This document shows positions 7,178-15,970 of a DNA stretch of 39,060 bases, piece by piece. The stretch lies in the NCBI GenBank assembly GCA_964477445.1, contig CAYZED010000023.1, forward strand, positions 1 to 39,060, given 5' to 3'. The DNA is from CAYZED01 sp964477445 (lineage in GTDB: Bacteria > Bacillota > Clostridia > Lutisporales > Lutisporaceae). The position numbers were made by a program, and so were the translations under genes. Position 1 is the stretch's first letter. Each line of letters starts with the position of its first letter. The notes beneath the pieces were generated by a model, which did not search any database, was not told the DNA's origin, and worked only from the letters and a program-made list of their open reading frames with translations.

Positions 7178-9361
7178 ATGGAAGACGTAATTTTTGTAAA
7201 AGAAGAGAATTGTGTAGGTTGTAATAAATGCGTTAGAAACTGTATGGCTCTTGAAGCCAACGTTTCATATGTAAAAGATGGAGAAAACAAGGTTAAAATA
7301 AATTCGGATAAGTGTATACTTTGCGGAAAATGTATTGAAGTATGTGACCATGAAGCAAGAGATTTTAAAGATGATACACAGAGATTTTTTGAAGCTTTAG
7401 AAAAAGGTGAAAAAATATCTATTGTAGCAGCGCCAGCAGTTAGAGTTAATTTTCCAGAGTACGAGAATTTATTTGGTTTTCTTAAATCAAAAGGAGTTTC
7501 TGTAATATATGATGTATCGTATGGCGCAGACATAACCACATGGGCATATTTGAAAGCAATAAAAGAAAAAAACCTTAAGTCAGTTATTGCGCAGCCATGT
7601 CCCGCAATAGTAAATTACATTGAAAAATATAGAAATGAATTGGTGAGGAACTTAGCACCAATTCACAGCCCTATGATGTGTACTGCTATTTATTTGAAGA
7701 AATACGCGAACGTCGAAGGCGAAATTGCATTTTTATCACCTTGCATAGCTAAAACAATAGAAATAAATGATATTAATACTGGCGGAATAGTTAAATACAA
7801 TGTTACCTTTAAGAAACTTAAAGAATATTTAGAAGAAAAGAAAATATATGTTTTGAACTATAAAAAAGAACCTTTTGAGGATATTGGTTGTAGCCTAGGG
7901 TGTGTTTTTAGTCGTCCTGGTGGTCTTAGAGAAAACGTTGAAGAGAAAGTTAAAGGTGCCTGGATCAGGCAAGTTGAGGGGCATGAAAACGCATACAGAT
8001 ATCTCGATGAATATAGCGAAAGAATTAAGAATAATAAGGACGTTCCATTATTAGTAGATATTTTGAATTGCTCAAACGGGTGTAATATCGGAACAGCAAC
8101 CGCTAAGGACATTGATGTAGACGATGCTGACGTAATTTTAAATTCATTGAAGAGCGAGAAGTTGTCTGACAAAGGTGGAAAATTAGTTACCAGGAAAATT
8201 GATTGGTTATATAAAGAGTTTGATAAAACATTAAGACTTGATGATTTTATCCGAAGATATAATACTAATATAAAAGTACCAGATCTAATTGACCCATCAG
8301 ATTTGCAGTATGAACAAGTATTTAAAAGTATGTTCAAAAGTACATTTAAAGAAAAAAATCTTAATTGTTCTGCATGCGGATATGACACGTGCAAAGAAAT
8401 GGTAAAAGCTGTTGTTAATAATCTTAATAACATTTCAAATTGTATGGACTATAATAAGCATGAAGCTATGATAGAAAAAGCCAATTTTGAAATAAAGAAT
8501 ATTGAACTTGAAAAGAAAAACAACGAAATTAATAAGGTTTTTGAGGAAGTAAAACATCTAAGTGATGAGAGGTTTAAACGTTCGAAAGAAATTGAAGTAA
8601 TTATTAACAAACTAGGCGCAGCATCAAAAGTTACATCCACTGGCATTGAGCAAGTAAATGAATTAGTTAAAGAAATTGCAGATAGTACTAATAATGTTTC
8701 CAATTTTGCGGGCGATGTTTCCAAATCTGTTAACAGCGTAGTGCTGGCTATGAAAGAAATAAATGTTTCACTTAACGAGATAAGTTCAAATTGCGGACGA
8801 TCAAAAAATATTACAGCTGACGCGGAATTAAAAGCAAACAATACTAATGAAATAATTGAGAAACTGAACATTTCATCACTTCAAATTGGGAAAGTGGTTC
8901 GCGTAATTAATGAAATTGCTGATCAAACCAATATGCTCGCATTGAATGCAGCGATAGAAGCTGCAGGCGCTGGTGAAGCTGGAAAAGGGTTCGCGGTAGT
9001 AGCTGGAGAGGTTAAAGCTCTCGCAAGACAAACGGCTGAGTCGACCGATGAAATTGGTCAACAGATTGAGGCAATGCAAAAAAATATGTCGGATGCAGTA
9101 AGTGCAATGGGAACTATTCTATTGGTTATTGACGAAATGACAAGCATTACCAATACTATAGCAGCTGCGGTATCTGAACAATCAGCGGTTTCAGGAAGCA
9201 TTTCTAATGCAGTTATTGCTGCAGCAGAGAAAGTGAATCTTATAACTGAAAAAACTAGTCACATAGCAAATAGCTCGCATAATGCTTCGAAGAGCGTTAT
9301 TGAAGCCACAAAAGGTATAAAAGAGTTAACATCTAATGCATCTGAGTTATCTAATATTTGA
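7178..9361 (+). CDS. Soluble chemoreceptor: ferredoxin + [FeFe]-hydrogenase-like sensor + FeS domain + MCP domain
   Basis: A 727-residue fusion without membrane helices. Residues 12-56 carry two [4Fe-4S] ferredoxin motifs (C12/15/18/22 and C46/49/52/56). Residues about 75-320 resemble the catalytic domain of sensory (HydS-like) [FeFe]-hydrogenases: L1 is QPCPAIV (C141), L2 is SPCIAKTIE (C189), and L3 is best read as LNCSNGCNIG (C298/C302). The cysteine that relays protons in catalytic enzymes is proline here (P140). C397/400/405/422 form an FeS domain like that of RnfB or corrinoid proteins (PF04060). A coiled coil leads into an MCP signalling domain with DQTNMLALNAAIEAAGAGEA near residues 585-605. 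It probably reports H2 or redox state to CheA; the ligand is inferred. Confidence 0.88.
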   Translation: MEDVIFVKEENCVGCNKCVRNCMALEANVSYVKDGENKVKINSDKCILCGKCIEVCDHEARDFKDDTQRFFEALEKGEKISIVAAPAVRVNFPEYENLFGFLKSKGVSVIYDVSYGADITTWAYLKAIKEKNLKSVIAQPCPAIVNYIEKYRNELVRNLAPIHSPMMCTAIYLKKYANVEGEIAFLSPCIAKTIEINDINTGGIVKYNVTFKKLKEYLEEKKIYVLNYKKEPFEDIGCSLGCVFSRPGGLRENVEEKVKGAWIRQVEGHENAYRYLDEYSERIKNNKDVPLLVDILNCSNGCNIGTATAKDIDVDDADVILNSLKSEKLSDKGGKLVTRKIDWLYKEFDKTLRLDDFIRRYNTNIKVPDLIDPSDLQYEQVFKSMFKSTFKEKNLNCSACGYDTCKEMVKAVVNNLNNISNCMDYNKHEAMIEKANFEIKNIELEKKNNEINKVFEEVKHLSDERFKRSKEIEVIINKLGAASKVTSTGIEQVNELVKEIADSTNNVSNFAGDVSKSVNSVVLAMKEINVSLNEISSNCGRSKNITADAELKANNTNEIIEKLNISSLQIGKVVRVINEIADQTNMLALNAAIEAAGAGEAGKGFAVVAGEVKALARQTAESTDEIGQQIEAMQKNMSDAVSAMGTILLVIDEMTSITNTIAAAVSEQSAVSGSISNAVIAAAEKVNLITEKTSHIANSSHNASKSVIEATKGIKELTSNASELSNI

Positions 9362-9389
9362 TTGATTTTTTTAGTTTGGAGGTGATACT

Positions 9390-12300
9390 TTGCAAGATGA
9401 AGAGTTTATCCAGAGTTTTATTGAAGAATCAAGGGTGCATATCGAAACCCTAGAGACCGAGTTACTGAACATGGATTTAAGTAATGTTGATTCAGAGAGT
9501 ATAAATAATATCTTTAGAGCAGTTCATAGTATTAAAGGAACATCAGGATTTTTTGATTTTAAAAAAATAGTAGAGCTATCTCATGCACTGGAAAATCTAT
9601 TTGGCGAAATAAGAGAAGGAAACCTCGATATTACATATGAGATGGTAGATGTTCTTTTAGCGGCGAATGATTGTTTAAAGAGCATGATTGAAGATGTAAT
9701 GAATAGTGAGAATGTTGACATATCAGAACATGTTATAGGAGTTATGAGATTCTTATCCGGAGAAGCTGAAGAAGAATCAGGAGATGTGTCAGACGATTCA
9801 GAACTTGATTATGGGACAGATGATATTTCACCTGGAACAGCTTTTTTTGATATGGGCAACTTCAGATCCTCAGAAGAAAAGAAAAAGAAACTTCGAAGTG
9901 AAATTGACAGAGGGTGCAGACTTTTCACACTTAAAAGAAAAATTTATAAAGATTTAATATCTAATAATATTAATTTGACGGATTTTATTCGAGAAATCGG
10001 TTCTTATGGTAGTGTGATAGATTGCTCGTTAGATGGAGAAAGTCTATTAATGACAGACGTTGACGAAGCATCTGATATAGAGCTTAATGTATTATTTACA
10101 ACAGTTTTAGAAAAAGATTTTTTGCCGGATTCAATTTCTTTACCATCAGAGAATTTTACTGAATTAGAAGTAAAAGAGAACCTAGCAGTTTCAGAGGCTG
10201 TTGATAAAGTGACGACAACTAAAACGATAATAAAAACGCATGAAAAAACAGTTTCAAAAGAAAAACTGGAAGAAAAACTTATTGGAGTGCCGAATATTAT
10301 TCAAACTGATGAAATTGAAAAAGAAAAGCAAAAAAGTCCGGCATTAAATGCAGAAGATAGTGTAAGAGTTAGTGTTAACCTTTTGAATAGTCTTTTAAAT
10401 TTATCTAGTGAGATGGTACTAGCTAGAAATCAGCTTTTGAGAAAAATGGAAAAATACAGGAAGGGCATCCCGGGTATTGATGGGATTTTTCAAAATATAA
10501 ATCATATTACTACTAATTTACAAGAGACAGTAATGCAAACAAGAATGCAGCCTGTTTCGAACGTATTTAGTAAGTTTCCTCGAATTGTAAGAGAACTTTC
10601 TAAGAAATTAAACAAGGATATAGCACTCGAATTGGAAGGCGTTGATGTTGAGCTAGATAAATCAATAATCGAAGCATTAGGAGATCCTTTGACGCATTTG
10701 GTTAGGAATGCTATAGATCATGGCATGGAGCAGGCAGATGAGAGGGCTTTGACTGACAAACCTAGAATGGGTACCATTAAATTAAAAGCCTATCATGAGA
10801 GTGGGTATGTAAATATTGACGTAATAGATGATGGAAAAGGTATTAACACAACTATTATAAGACAAAAAGCTTTCGAAAAAGGTTTTATTAATAAAGCCGA
10901 CATTGATATTTTAGGTGAACAAGAAAGCTTACAATTACTTTTTAAACCTGGTTTTTCCACAGCTTCGGCCGTTACAGACCTTTCTGGTAGAGGTGTTGGA
11001 ATGGATGTAGTGAAAACTAATATCGAGAAACTAGGTGGAAAAATTGAAACCTTCACAAACTTAGGAAGTGGAACAACTTTTAGACTTTTACTGCCTTTAA
11101 CATTGGCAATTATTCCATCGCTAATTGTCGAAACCGAAAAGCATAAATTTGCATTGCCTCAAATAAATGTACAGGAAATTGTTCGAATTAAAGCCAATGA
11201 TCCTGGCAGAAAAATTGAGTACATTAATGATTCAGAAGTTTTACGACTTAGAGGCAGATTACTCCCAATAGTTCAACTTGCTGATGTTTTAGGGCTAGAG
11301 AGAACATATATAGATCCTGAGACCGGCCTTAGAATTCCGGATAAAAGAAAGAGACTATTTGATGGCAGACGTGCAACAGAAATTGTACCTGAGGAATTAT
11401 TGAGTTCAGAAAAAATTGAAGATAAGAGAAGCTATAAACTTACTAATATTGTTAGAGTTTTGGTAATTAAGATTGGCGCTAGAAGACTTGGGCTTTCTGT
11501 TGACACTATACATGGTAGCGAAGAAATTTTGGTTAAAACATTACCAATACATGTTAAAGAGTGCAAAAATTACTCAGGTGTAACTATATTAGGAGATGGA
11601 AAAGCAGCAATGATTCTTGACCCAAGTGGAATTATTGAAAACTCAAATCTGAGATATCTTGATGGACAGTACGAAATGAATGCAAAACAAGCTATTTCCG
11701 AAGCCGAAAAAATGAGAGAAAATCAGAACCTTCTGCTATTTAAATGTTTTGGACCAGAGACACTAGCACTTGATATGGCAATGGTATCAAGGGTTGAAGA
11801 GATAATGGCTGATGAAATCGAGCGTATTGGAGATAAAGAGTATATTAGGTTTAGAGGAGAATCACTAAGGGTAGTTCGTCCTCAAGATTATATACCAATC
11901 TCAAAACAACAAGATACGGAACTTGAAGGAAAGCATTATGTAATAATTCCTAAATTAGTTAAACATCCAATGGGAATTCTTATTGAGAAGATGAATGATA
12001 CTGTTCAAACAAGTATAAAGATGAACCGTGAAGGAAGCATAAATTCTAAGGGATTGATAGGATCAACAATTATTAATGACAAAATTGTTCTGCTTTTAAA
12101 CATATATGAGCTATTTGAAATGGCAGACCCAGAACAATATAAAGTTGATATCAATGTAAAAAACCAGGTTCAAATGAGGGTGTTATTAGTTGAAGATACG
12201 CCATTCTTCCAAAAGCTTGAAAAAGATTATTTACAAAACGCTGGTTATGAAGTTTTCGTTGCAGACAATGGAAAAGAGGCATTACGTATTTTGGAAGACA

Positions 12301-12545
12301 CCAAAGTTGACGCCATTGTAAGCGATATTAATATGCCAGAAATGAATGGCATAGAGCTAATAAAAAGAATCCGTTCTGATAGTAAATTATCGAGCATTCC
12401 TGTAATTGCGGTTACATCTTTAACAGGCGAGCACCAAAAGAAGGAAGGTCTTGCAGCTGGCTTTGATGCATATGAATTTAAGCTAGACAGAGCGAGATTA
12501 ATTGATGTGTTGGAAGAAGTTATGAAGACGCGGAGGACAAACTGA
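9390..12545 (+). CDS. cheA: Hybrid chemotaxis histidine kinase CheA with C-terminal receiver
   Basis: A 1051-residue kinase, much longer than a standard CheA (about 650-700). In order: HPt domain with phospho-acceptor H46 (AVHSIKGTSGFF), a linker and P2-like region (about 160-260), dimerisation helices (about 330-400), an HATPase with LTHLVRNAIDHGMEQ and SGRGVGMDVVK, a CheW-like domain (about 560-760), a second CheW-like domain (about 780-920) and a receiver with SDINMPEMNG (from about 930). TTG at 9390 is the start, directly behind GGAGGTGA (9378-9385). It overlaps cheW by one base. The receiver may act as a phosphate sink or feedback, as in FrzE-type hybrids (inference). Confidence 0.93.
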   Translation: MQDEEFIQSFIEESRVHIETLETELLNMDLSNVDSESINNIFRAVHSIKGTSGFFDFKKIVELSHALENLFGEIREGNLDITYEMVDVLLAANDCLKSMIEDVMNSENVDISEHVIGVMRFLSGEAEEESGDVSDDSELDYGTDDISPGTAFFDMGNFRSSEEKKKKLRSEIDRGCRLFTLKRKIYKDLISNNINLTDFIREIGSYGSVIDCSLDGESLLMTDVDEASDIELNVLFTTVLEKDFLPDSISLPSENFTELEVKENLAVSEAVDKVTTTKTIIKTHEKTVSKEKLEEKLIGVPNIIQTDEIEKEKQKSPALNAEDSVRVSVNLLNSLLNLSSEMVLARNQLLRKMEKYRKGIPGIDGIFQNINHITTNLQETVMQTRMQPVSNVFSKFPRIVRELSKKLNKDIALELEGVDVELDKSIIEALGDPLTHLVRNAIDHGMEQADERALTDKPRMGTIKLKAYHESGYVNIDVIDDGKGINTTIIRQKAFEKGFINKADIDILGEQESLQLLFKPGFSTASAVTDLSGRGVGMDVVKTNIEKLGGKIETFTNLGSGTTFRLLLPLTLAIIPSLIVETEKHKFALPQINVQEIVRIKANDPGRKIEYINDSEVLRLRGRLLPIVQLADVLGLERTYIDPETGLRIPDKRKRLFDGRRATEIVPEELLSSEKIEDKRSYKLTNIVRVLVIKIGARRLGLSVDTIHGSEEILVKTLPIHVKECKNYSGVTILGDGKAAMILDPSGIIENSNLRYLDGQYEMNAKQAISEAEKMRENQNLLLFKCFGPETLALDMAMVSRVEEIMADEIERIGDKEYIRFRGESLRVVRPQDYIPISKQQDTELEGKHYVIIPKLVKHPMGILIEKMNDTVQTSIKMNREGSINSKGLIGSTIINDKIVLLLNIYELFEMADPEQYKVDINVKNQVQMRVLLVEDTPFFQKLEKDYLQNAGYEVFVADNGKEALRILEDTKVDAIVSDINMPEMNGIELIKRIRSDSKLSSIPVIAVTSLTGEHQKKEGLAAGFDAYEFKLDRARLIDVLEEVMKTRRTN

Positions 12546-12967
12546 TGACAGAAAACATCCTAACATTCAAACTTTGTAATAATCTGTTAGGCCTAGATGT
12601 TACATTGGTAAAAGAGATTAATAGAAATATTGAGTTCACACCTATACCCGGTAGTAAGAATTACGTTGTAGGTTTTTTCAATATGAGAGGTCAAGTAGTA
12701 ACACTTTTTGATTTGGCCAAACTTTTAGGCATTGGAGACACGAAGGAGCAAGAAACAAGGACTTGTATAGTTTTAAAACATCCCAAAGATCCCGATCAAG
12801 TAGGGTTTTTGATTGACAATCCAGGAGATGTACTCGAAATTGATAGGGATGAGAGCGAATTGCCTCCAGCAAATATTGGGTTAGCTGAAAGTGAATTCAT
12901 TGAAAGCGTAGTTAAACTAAAGGATGAATTATTGATAGTAATAGACCCAAGAAAGATTTTCGAGTAA
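12545..12967 (+). CDS. cheW: CheW coupling protein
   Basis: A 140-residue single CheW domain that links chemoreceptors to CheA. Typical features are KLCNNLLGLDVTLVKEI at the start and IPGSKNYVVGFFNMRGQVV in the middle. Its ATG overlaps the CheA stop codon (TGATG), which implies translational coupling. Because CheA already has two CheW-like domains, this free copy may set array composition. Confidence 0.94.
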   Translation: MTENILTFKLCNNLLGLDVTLVKEINRNIEFTPIPGSKNYVVGFFNMRGQVVTLFDLAKLLGIGDTKEQETRTCIVLKHPKDPDQVGFLIDNPGDVLEIDRDESELPPANIGLAESEFIESVVKLKDELLIVIDPRKIFE

Positions 12968-12979
12968 AGAAGGTGCAAT

Positions 12980-14155
12980 TTGGCTAAACTTAACGTTTTA
13001 GTGACTGATCATTCTGTTTTATATAGAAAGAACATAATAGACACCATTAACTCGACGGAATATGGATATGTTTTACATGGCGCATCAAATATACAAATAG
13101 CAATTGAATGGTTGACTCAGAGCGAAATAGATGTATTATTTTTAGATGTTTATTTTTTAGTTGGAAATGGGATTAATAATATACGGTTAATTAAAGATAA
13201 ACATCCGAATTTAGAGATAATTATTATGAGTAATAAGGACCCAGAAAGTGCAGAAACTACTTTAAATGCTATCGATCAAGGTGCAATGGATTTTATCATT
13301 AAACCAGAAACCAAAGATTTAGATAAATTTGATTCTAGTTTAAAAGGAAAAGTAGATGCAATATTTGCTCAAATAATGGTTAGGGGCTTTTTAACACATG
13401 GTAAGCTTTCAAGGGGAGAGAACTCGGAAACCTCGAATTCCTCAAACGCCACGAATACCTCAAATACATCGTACGCTTTAAATGCTGCAAGTGATTCGAT
13501 AATTGCCACAGATAAAACACTTTACAAAAGTCATCGACTAAATCAAAGAGGTCATATAAGTTTTAAAGGTAAAATTGATTTGGTGTTGATTGCGTCATCC
13601 ACTGGTGGTCCAGTAGCTATAGAAAATGTTTTGCGAAATTTACCTAAAGATTTTAAAAAACCTATTTTAATTGTTCAACATATGCCACCTGATTTTACAA
13701 GGGCGCTCGCGGAAATGCTTCATAGAAAGTTTTCGCTAAATGTTATCGAAGGTAAAAATGGACATATTATTAGCGAAGGAGAGATAATTATTGCACCTGG
13801 AGGAATGCATATGGTAATTGACGAGAATCAAAAAACTAATAAAACTATTAAACTTCTCGATACTCCATATGTTAACGGGGTGAGGCCAGCAGCAGACGTC
13901 TTGTTTAAATCCGTTGCAAATACTTATAACGGAAGAAACATTCTTGCTGTGATACTAACTGGAATGGGAAATGATGGAACCAAAGGTGTTAAAGATTTGA
14001 AAGAAGCAACTAACTGTTTTTGTATTACTCAGAGTGAGGAATCATGCATAGTTTATGGAATGCCAAAATGCGTCTATGAAGCAGGTCTTTCAGATGAAGT
14101 TCTTGATTTAAAAGATATTGCTTTTAGAATTTATCAAATTTCGAAAGAGGGGTGA
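12980..14155 (+). CDS. cheB: CheB methylesterase with a degenerate receiver domain
   Basis: A 391-residue CheB that removes methyl groups from receptor glutamates. The C-terminal esterase is complete: ASSTGGP with the catalytic serine at about S207, VQHMPPDFT (His) and TGMGNDGTKG (Asp). The receiver keeps the probable phospho-aspartate D56 (LFLDVYF), but the acidic pair is D10-H11 instead of D-D and the usual MPxMxG stretch is replaced. Activation by phosphorylation may therefore be weakened. The linker (about 145-175) is a Ser/Asn/Thr repeat. It starts with TTG 12980 behind AAGAAGGTG. Confidence 0.92.
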   Translation: MAKLNVLVTDHSVLYRKNIIDTINSTEYGYVLHGASNIQIAIEWLTQSEIDVLFLDVYFLVGNGINNIRLIKDKHPNLEIIIMSNKDPESAETTLNAIDQGAMDFIIKPETKDLDKFDSSLKGKVDAIFAQIMVRGFLTHGKLSRGENSETSNSSNATNTSNTSYALNAASDSIIATDKTLYKSHRLNQRGHISFKGKIDLVLIASSTGGPVAIENVLRNLPKDFKKPILIVQHMPPDFTRALAEMLHRKFSLNVIEGKNGHIISEGEIIIAPGGMHMVIDENQKTNKTIKLLDTPYVNGVRPAADVLFKSVANTYNGRNILAVILTGMGNDGTKGVKDLKEATNCFCITQSEESCIVYGMPKCVYEAGLSDEVLDLKDIAFRIYQISKEG

Positions 14156-14159
14156 TTAA

Positions 14160-15029
14160 ATGAAAAATTTAATGGCCCTGATGGAATTTGAGAAGATTCA
14201 GAACTTCATTCAAGAAACTTGTGGCATAGAGTTTGATGATCAAAAATCTGGTTTACTGGAAAGAAAGCTTAATTGGATTATTAAAAATACGCCAAATACA
14301 ACTCTTGAAGAGCTATATTTTAAAATTTGTTTAAGAAAAGATACAGAACTTATTCAGAGTTTAATTGAAAACATTGCAGTTAACGAAACCTTTTGGTTTA
14401 GAGATGCTGCACCTTGGTTAATACTCGAGAAGATTTTGATTCCAGAATATATTAACGAATTTAGGGCAAAAAAAAGATATAGAGTGAGAATATGGAGCGC
14501 CGCTTGTTCATATGGTCAGGAGCCCTATTCGATAGCTATGTGTATTGATAATTATCTAAAGAAGCATGATATAACAGATATTCGTTTAAGTGATTTTGAG
14601 ATAGTAGCCACTGATATATCAAAAAACGCACTAGAAATAGCACGACAAGGGAAATATGATTCTATTTCCATGTCCAGAGGAATAGATGAAAGTTATAAAC
14701 AAAAATATTTTGTGTGCGAAGATCGTTCTTGGAAAATCAGCGATGAAATAATAAGGGCTATAGATTTCAGGCATTTTAATTTAATCAGCGATTCTATGAA
14801 TTATGATGAATTCGATTTAGTCTACTGCAGAAATGTAATGATTTATTTTTCAGAGAAAAATAAAAGGGAAATCTATAATAAGATTTATAAATCAATGAAG
14901 ACAAAAGGAACACTTTTTATTGGTAGCGCAGAGATACTAGACGACTACAGCCAATTTTTTTCAATGGAACAAAATGAAATTGGAGTGTATTTTACAAAAA
15001 AGGAGCAAATGAAAAATGAATTTTTTTGA
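14160..15029 (+). CDS. cheR: CheR methyltransferase
   Basis: A 289-residue SAM-dependent methyltransferase that methylates receptor glutamates. The N-terminal helical domain contains ENIAVNETFWFRDAAPW. The SAM-binding motif is RIWSAACSYGQEPYSIAM, and a later motif is DLVYCRNVMIYFS. The start follows GAGGGGTGA. The 3' end overlaps the next cheY by 14 bp in another frame, so the two are likely coupled. With cheB it gives this operon a full adaptation pair. Confidence 0.95.
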   Translation: MKNLMALMEFEKIQNFIQETCGIEFDDQKSGLLERKLNWIIKNTPNTTLEELYFKICLRKDTELIQSLIENIAVNETFWFRDAAPWLILEKILIPEYINEFRAKKRYRVRIWSAACSYGQEPYSIAMCIDNYLKKHDITDIRLSDFEIVATDISKNALEIARQGKYDSISMSRGIDESYKQKYFVCEDRSWKISDEIIRAIDFRHFNLISDSMNYDEFDLVYCRNVMIYFSEKNKREIYNKIYKSMKTKGTLFIGSAEILDDYSQFFSMEQNEIGVYFTKKEQMKNEFF

Positions 15030-15402
15030 AAAAATATTGTCTGTTGATGACTCATCAACAATGAGGAAAATTGTTCAAAGTGGTGTTGAGGATATGAATT
15101 ATGGGTTTCTAGAAGCAAGCGATGGCAAAGAAGCTCTTTTAGTTCTAGCAAAGGAATATACGACGATAAAACTAATATTACTTGATTGGAATATGCCAGG
15201 CATGAATGGCATCGAATTTCTAACAGAGTTGAGGAAATATAACGTTTATAAATCTATTCCGGTAGTTATGGTAACAACTCAAGGAGAAAAATCAAACATT
15301 GTTAAAGCGATACAAGCTGGAGCGTCGAATTATTTGTTAAAACCATTTTCAAAAGATGATTTGATGAAGAAGATTGAGCAATGCGCAATGAAGGCAAGAT
15401 AA
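15016..15402 (+). CDS. cheY: CheY-like response regulator, second copy
   Basis: A 128-residue stand-alone receiver. The acidic pair is in LSVDDSS, the phosphoacceptor in LLDWNMPGMNG, and the conserved lysine in NYLLKPF. It is clearly related to the first CheY at 5177, sharing SIPVVMVTTQGEKSN-like and AIQAGASNYLLKPF segments, which suggests duplication within the operon. It is the last gene of the operon; a terminator follows at 15495. Confidence 0.94.
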   Translation: MNFFEKILSVDDSSTMRKIVQSGVEDMNYGFLEASDGKEALLVLAKEYTTIKLILLDWNMPGMNGIEFLTELRKYNVYKSIPVVMVTTQGEKSNIVKAIQAGASNYLLKPFSKDDLMKKIEQCAMKAR

Positions 15403-15494
15403 AAAACGTTTGGGATGATTATCTGTATTGGAAAATTTTGGACAAAAAACATTGAAGCGTATCAATCAATTATTAAAAATTATTAATAAAGAAT

Positions 15495-15535
15495 AGCTTC
15501 TGGAATAATATCCGGGGGCTTATTTTCTTTATTTT
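15495..15535 (+). terminator. Intrinsic terminator of the che operon
   Basis: AGCTTCTGGA (15495-15504) pairs, with several G-U pairs, with TCCGGGGGCT (15511-15520) around ATAATA. It is followed by TATTTTCTTTATTTTG. Confidence 0.75.
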
Positions 15536-15578
15536 GTTAATATGATACAATAATTAAAATTGTAAGAATTAGTCATAC

Positions 15579-15644
15579 TAAAAAAACACCAATCCATTCA
15601 GATTGATGTTTCATAATTTCATATGGTGCGCCAAGAGGGATTCG
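15579..15644. repeat. Direct repeat copy 1 (tRNA-Arg 3' end plus its terminator)
   Basis: These 66 bp are identical to 15676-15741, 97 bp further on. The repeat contains the tRNA transcription terminator and the last 21 nt of tRNA-Arg including CCA. After 15644 this copy diverges and then shows GCGCACCA at 15651-15658, the inverse of TGGTGCGC at 15624-15631, so it can fold back. It cannot be a functional tRNA. Confidence 0.95.
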
Positions 15645-15675
15645 CCAGCCGCGCACCAAGTGAAAACCCTGAAAT

Positions 15676-15741
15676 TAAAAAAACACCAATCCATTCAGAT
15701 TGATGTTTCATAATTTCATATGGTGCGCCAAGAGGGATTCG
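15676..15741. repeat. Direct repeat copy 2 (inside the intact tRNA-Arg locus)
   Basis: Exact copy of 15579-15644. Here the sequence continues into a complete tRNA-Arg gene on the minus strand. Confidence 0.95.
15677..15712 (-). terminator. Terminator of tRNA-Arg
   Basis: On the minus strand, AACATCAATC and GATTGGTGTT pair with one G-U around TGAATG and are followed by a run of seven T. It lies a few bases downstream of the tRNA 3' end. An identical hairpin is present in the duplicated copy at 15580-15615. Confidence 0.85.
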
Positions 15742-15796
15742 AACCCCCGACCAACTGATTCGAAGTCAGCTACCCTATCCACTGAGCCATTGGCGC
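15721..15796 (-). tRNA. tRNA-Arg (anticodon TCG)
   Basis: A 76-nt tRNA with the CCA end encoded. The acceptor stem GCGCCAA/TTGGCGC is perfect. The anticodon stem GCTGA/TCAGT holds the loop CTTCGAA, which places anticodon TCG at 15761-15763 (Arg, codon CGA). The T-arm loop is TTCGAAT. The D-stem contains G-U pairs. A terminator follows, and the last 21 nt are duplicated 97 bp away. Confidence 0.95.
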
Positions 15797-15926
15797 AATA
15801 ATATGATTATAAATTAAATGAACGCTAAAGTAAAGACATGCATAATTAAATGTATTTACATAATATTCCAATCAGAAAAGTTTCACGCTGATAAGATCTA
15901 ATCTGAAAAGTAATACTAAATCAAGA

Positions 15927-15932
15927 TATAAT
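15927..15932 (+). promoter_or_regulatory. Possible -10 box before the MATE gene
   Basis: TATAAT lies 38 bp before the MATE start. No good -35 is visible at 16-18 bp, so this is tentative. Confidence 0.35.
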
Positions 15933-15970
15933 AAAAGCAAATAATTTTTTATGCAGAAAGGAGAATCACC

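Noticed and set aside
7395..7900. Reading GCSLGC (C238/C242) of the hydrogenase-like receptor as the L3 H-cluster motif
   Set aside because: The following RPGGLREN and the later LNCSNGCNIG align better with sensory-hydrogenase proteins if C298/C302 is L3, so C238/C242 is treated as an extra cysteine pair.
15579..15660. A second, functional tRNA gene in repeat copy 1
   Set aside because: Only the last 21 nt of the tRNA are present; anticodon, D-arm and 5' acceptor strand are missing.
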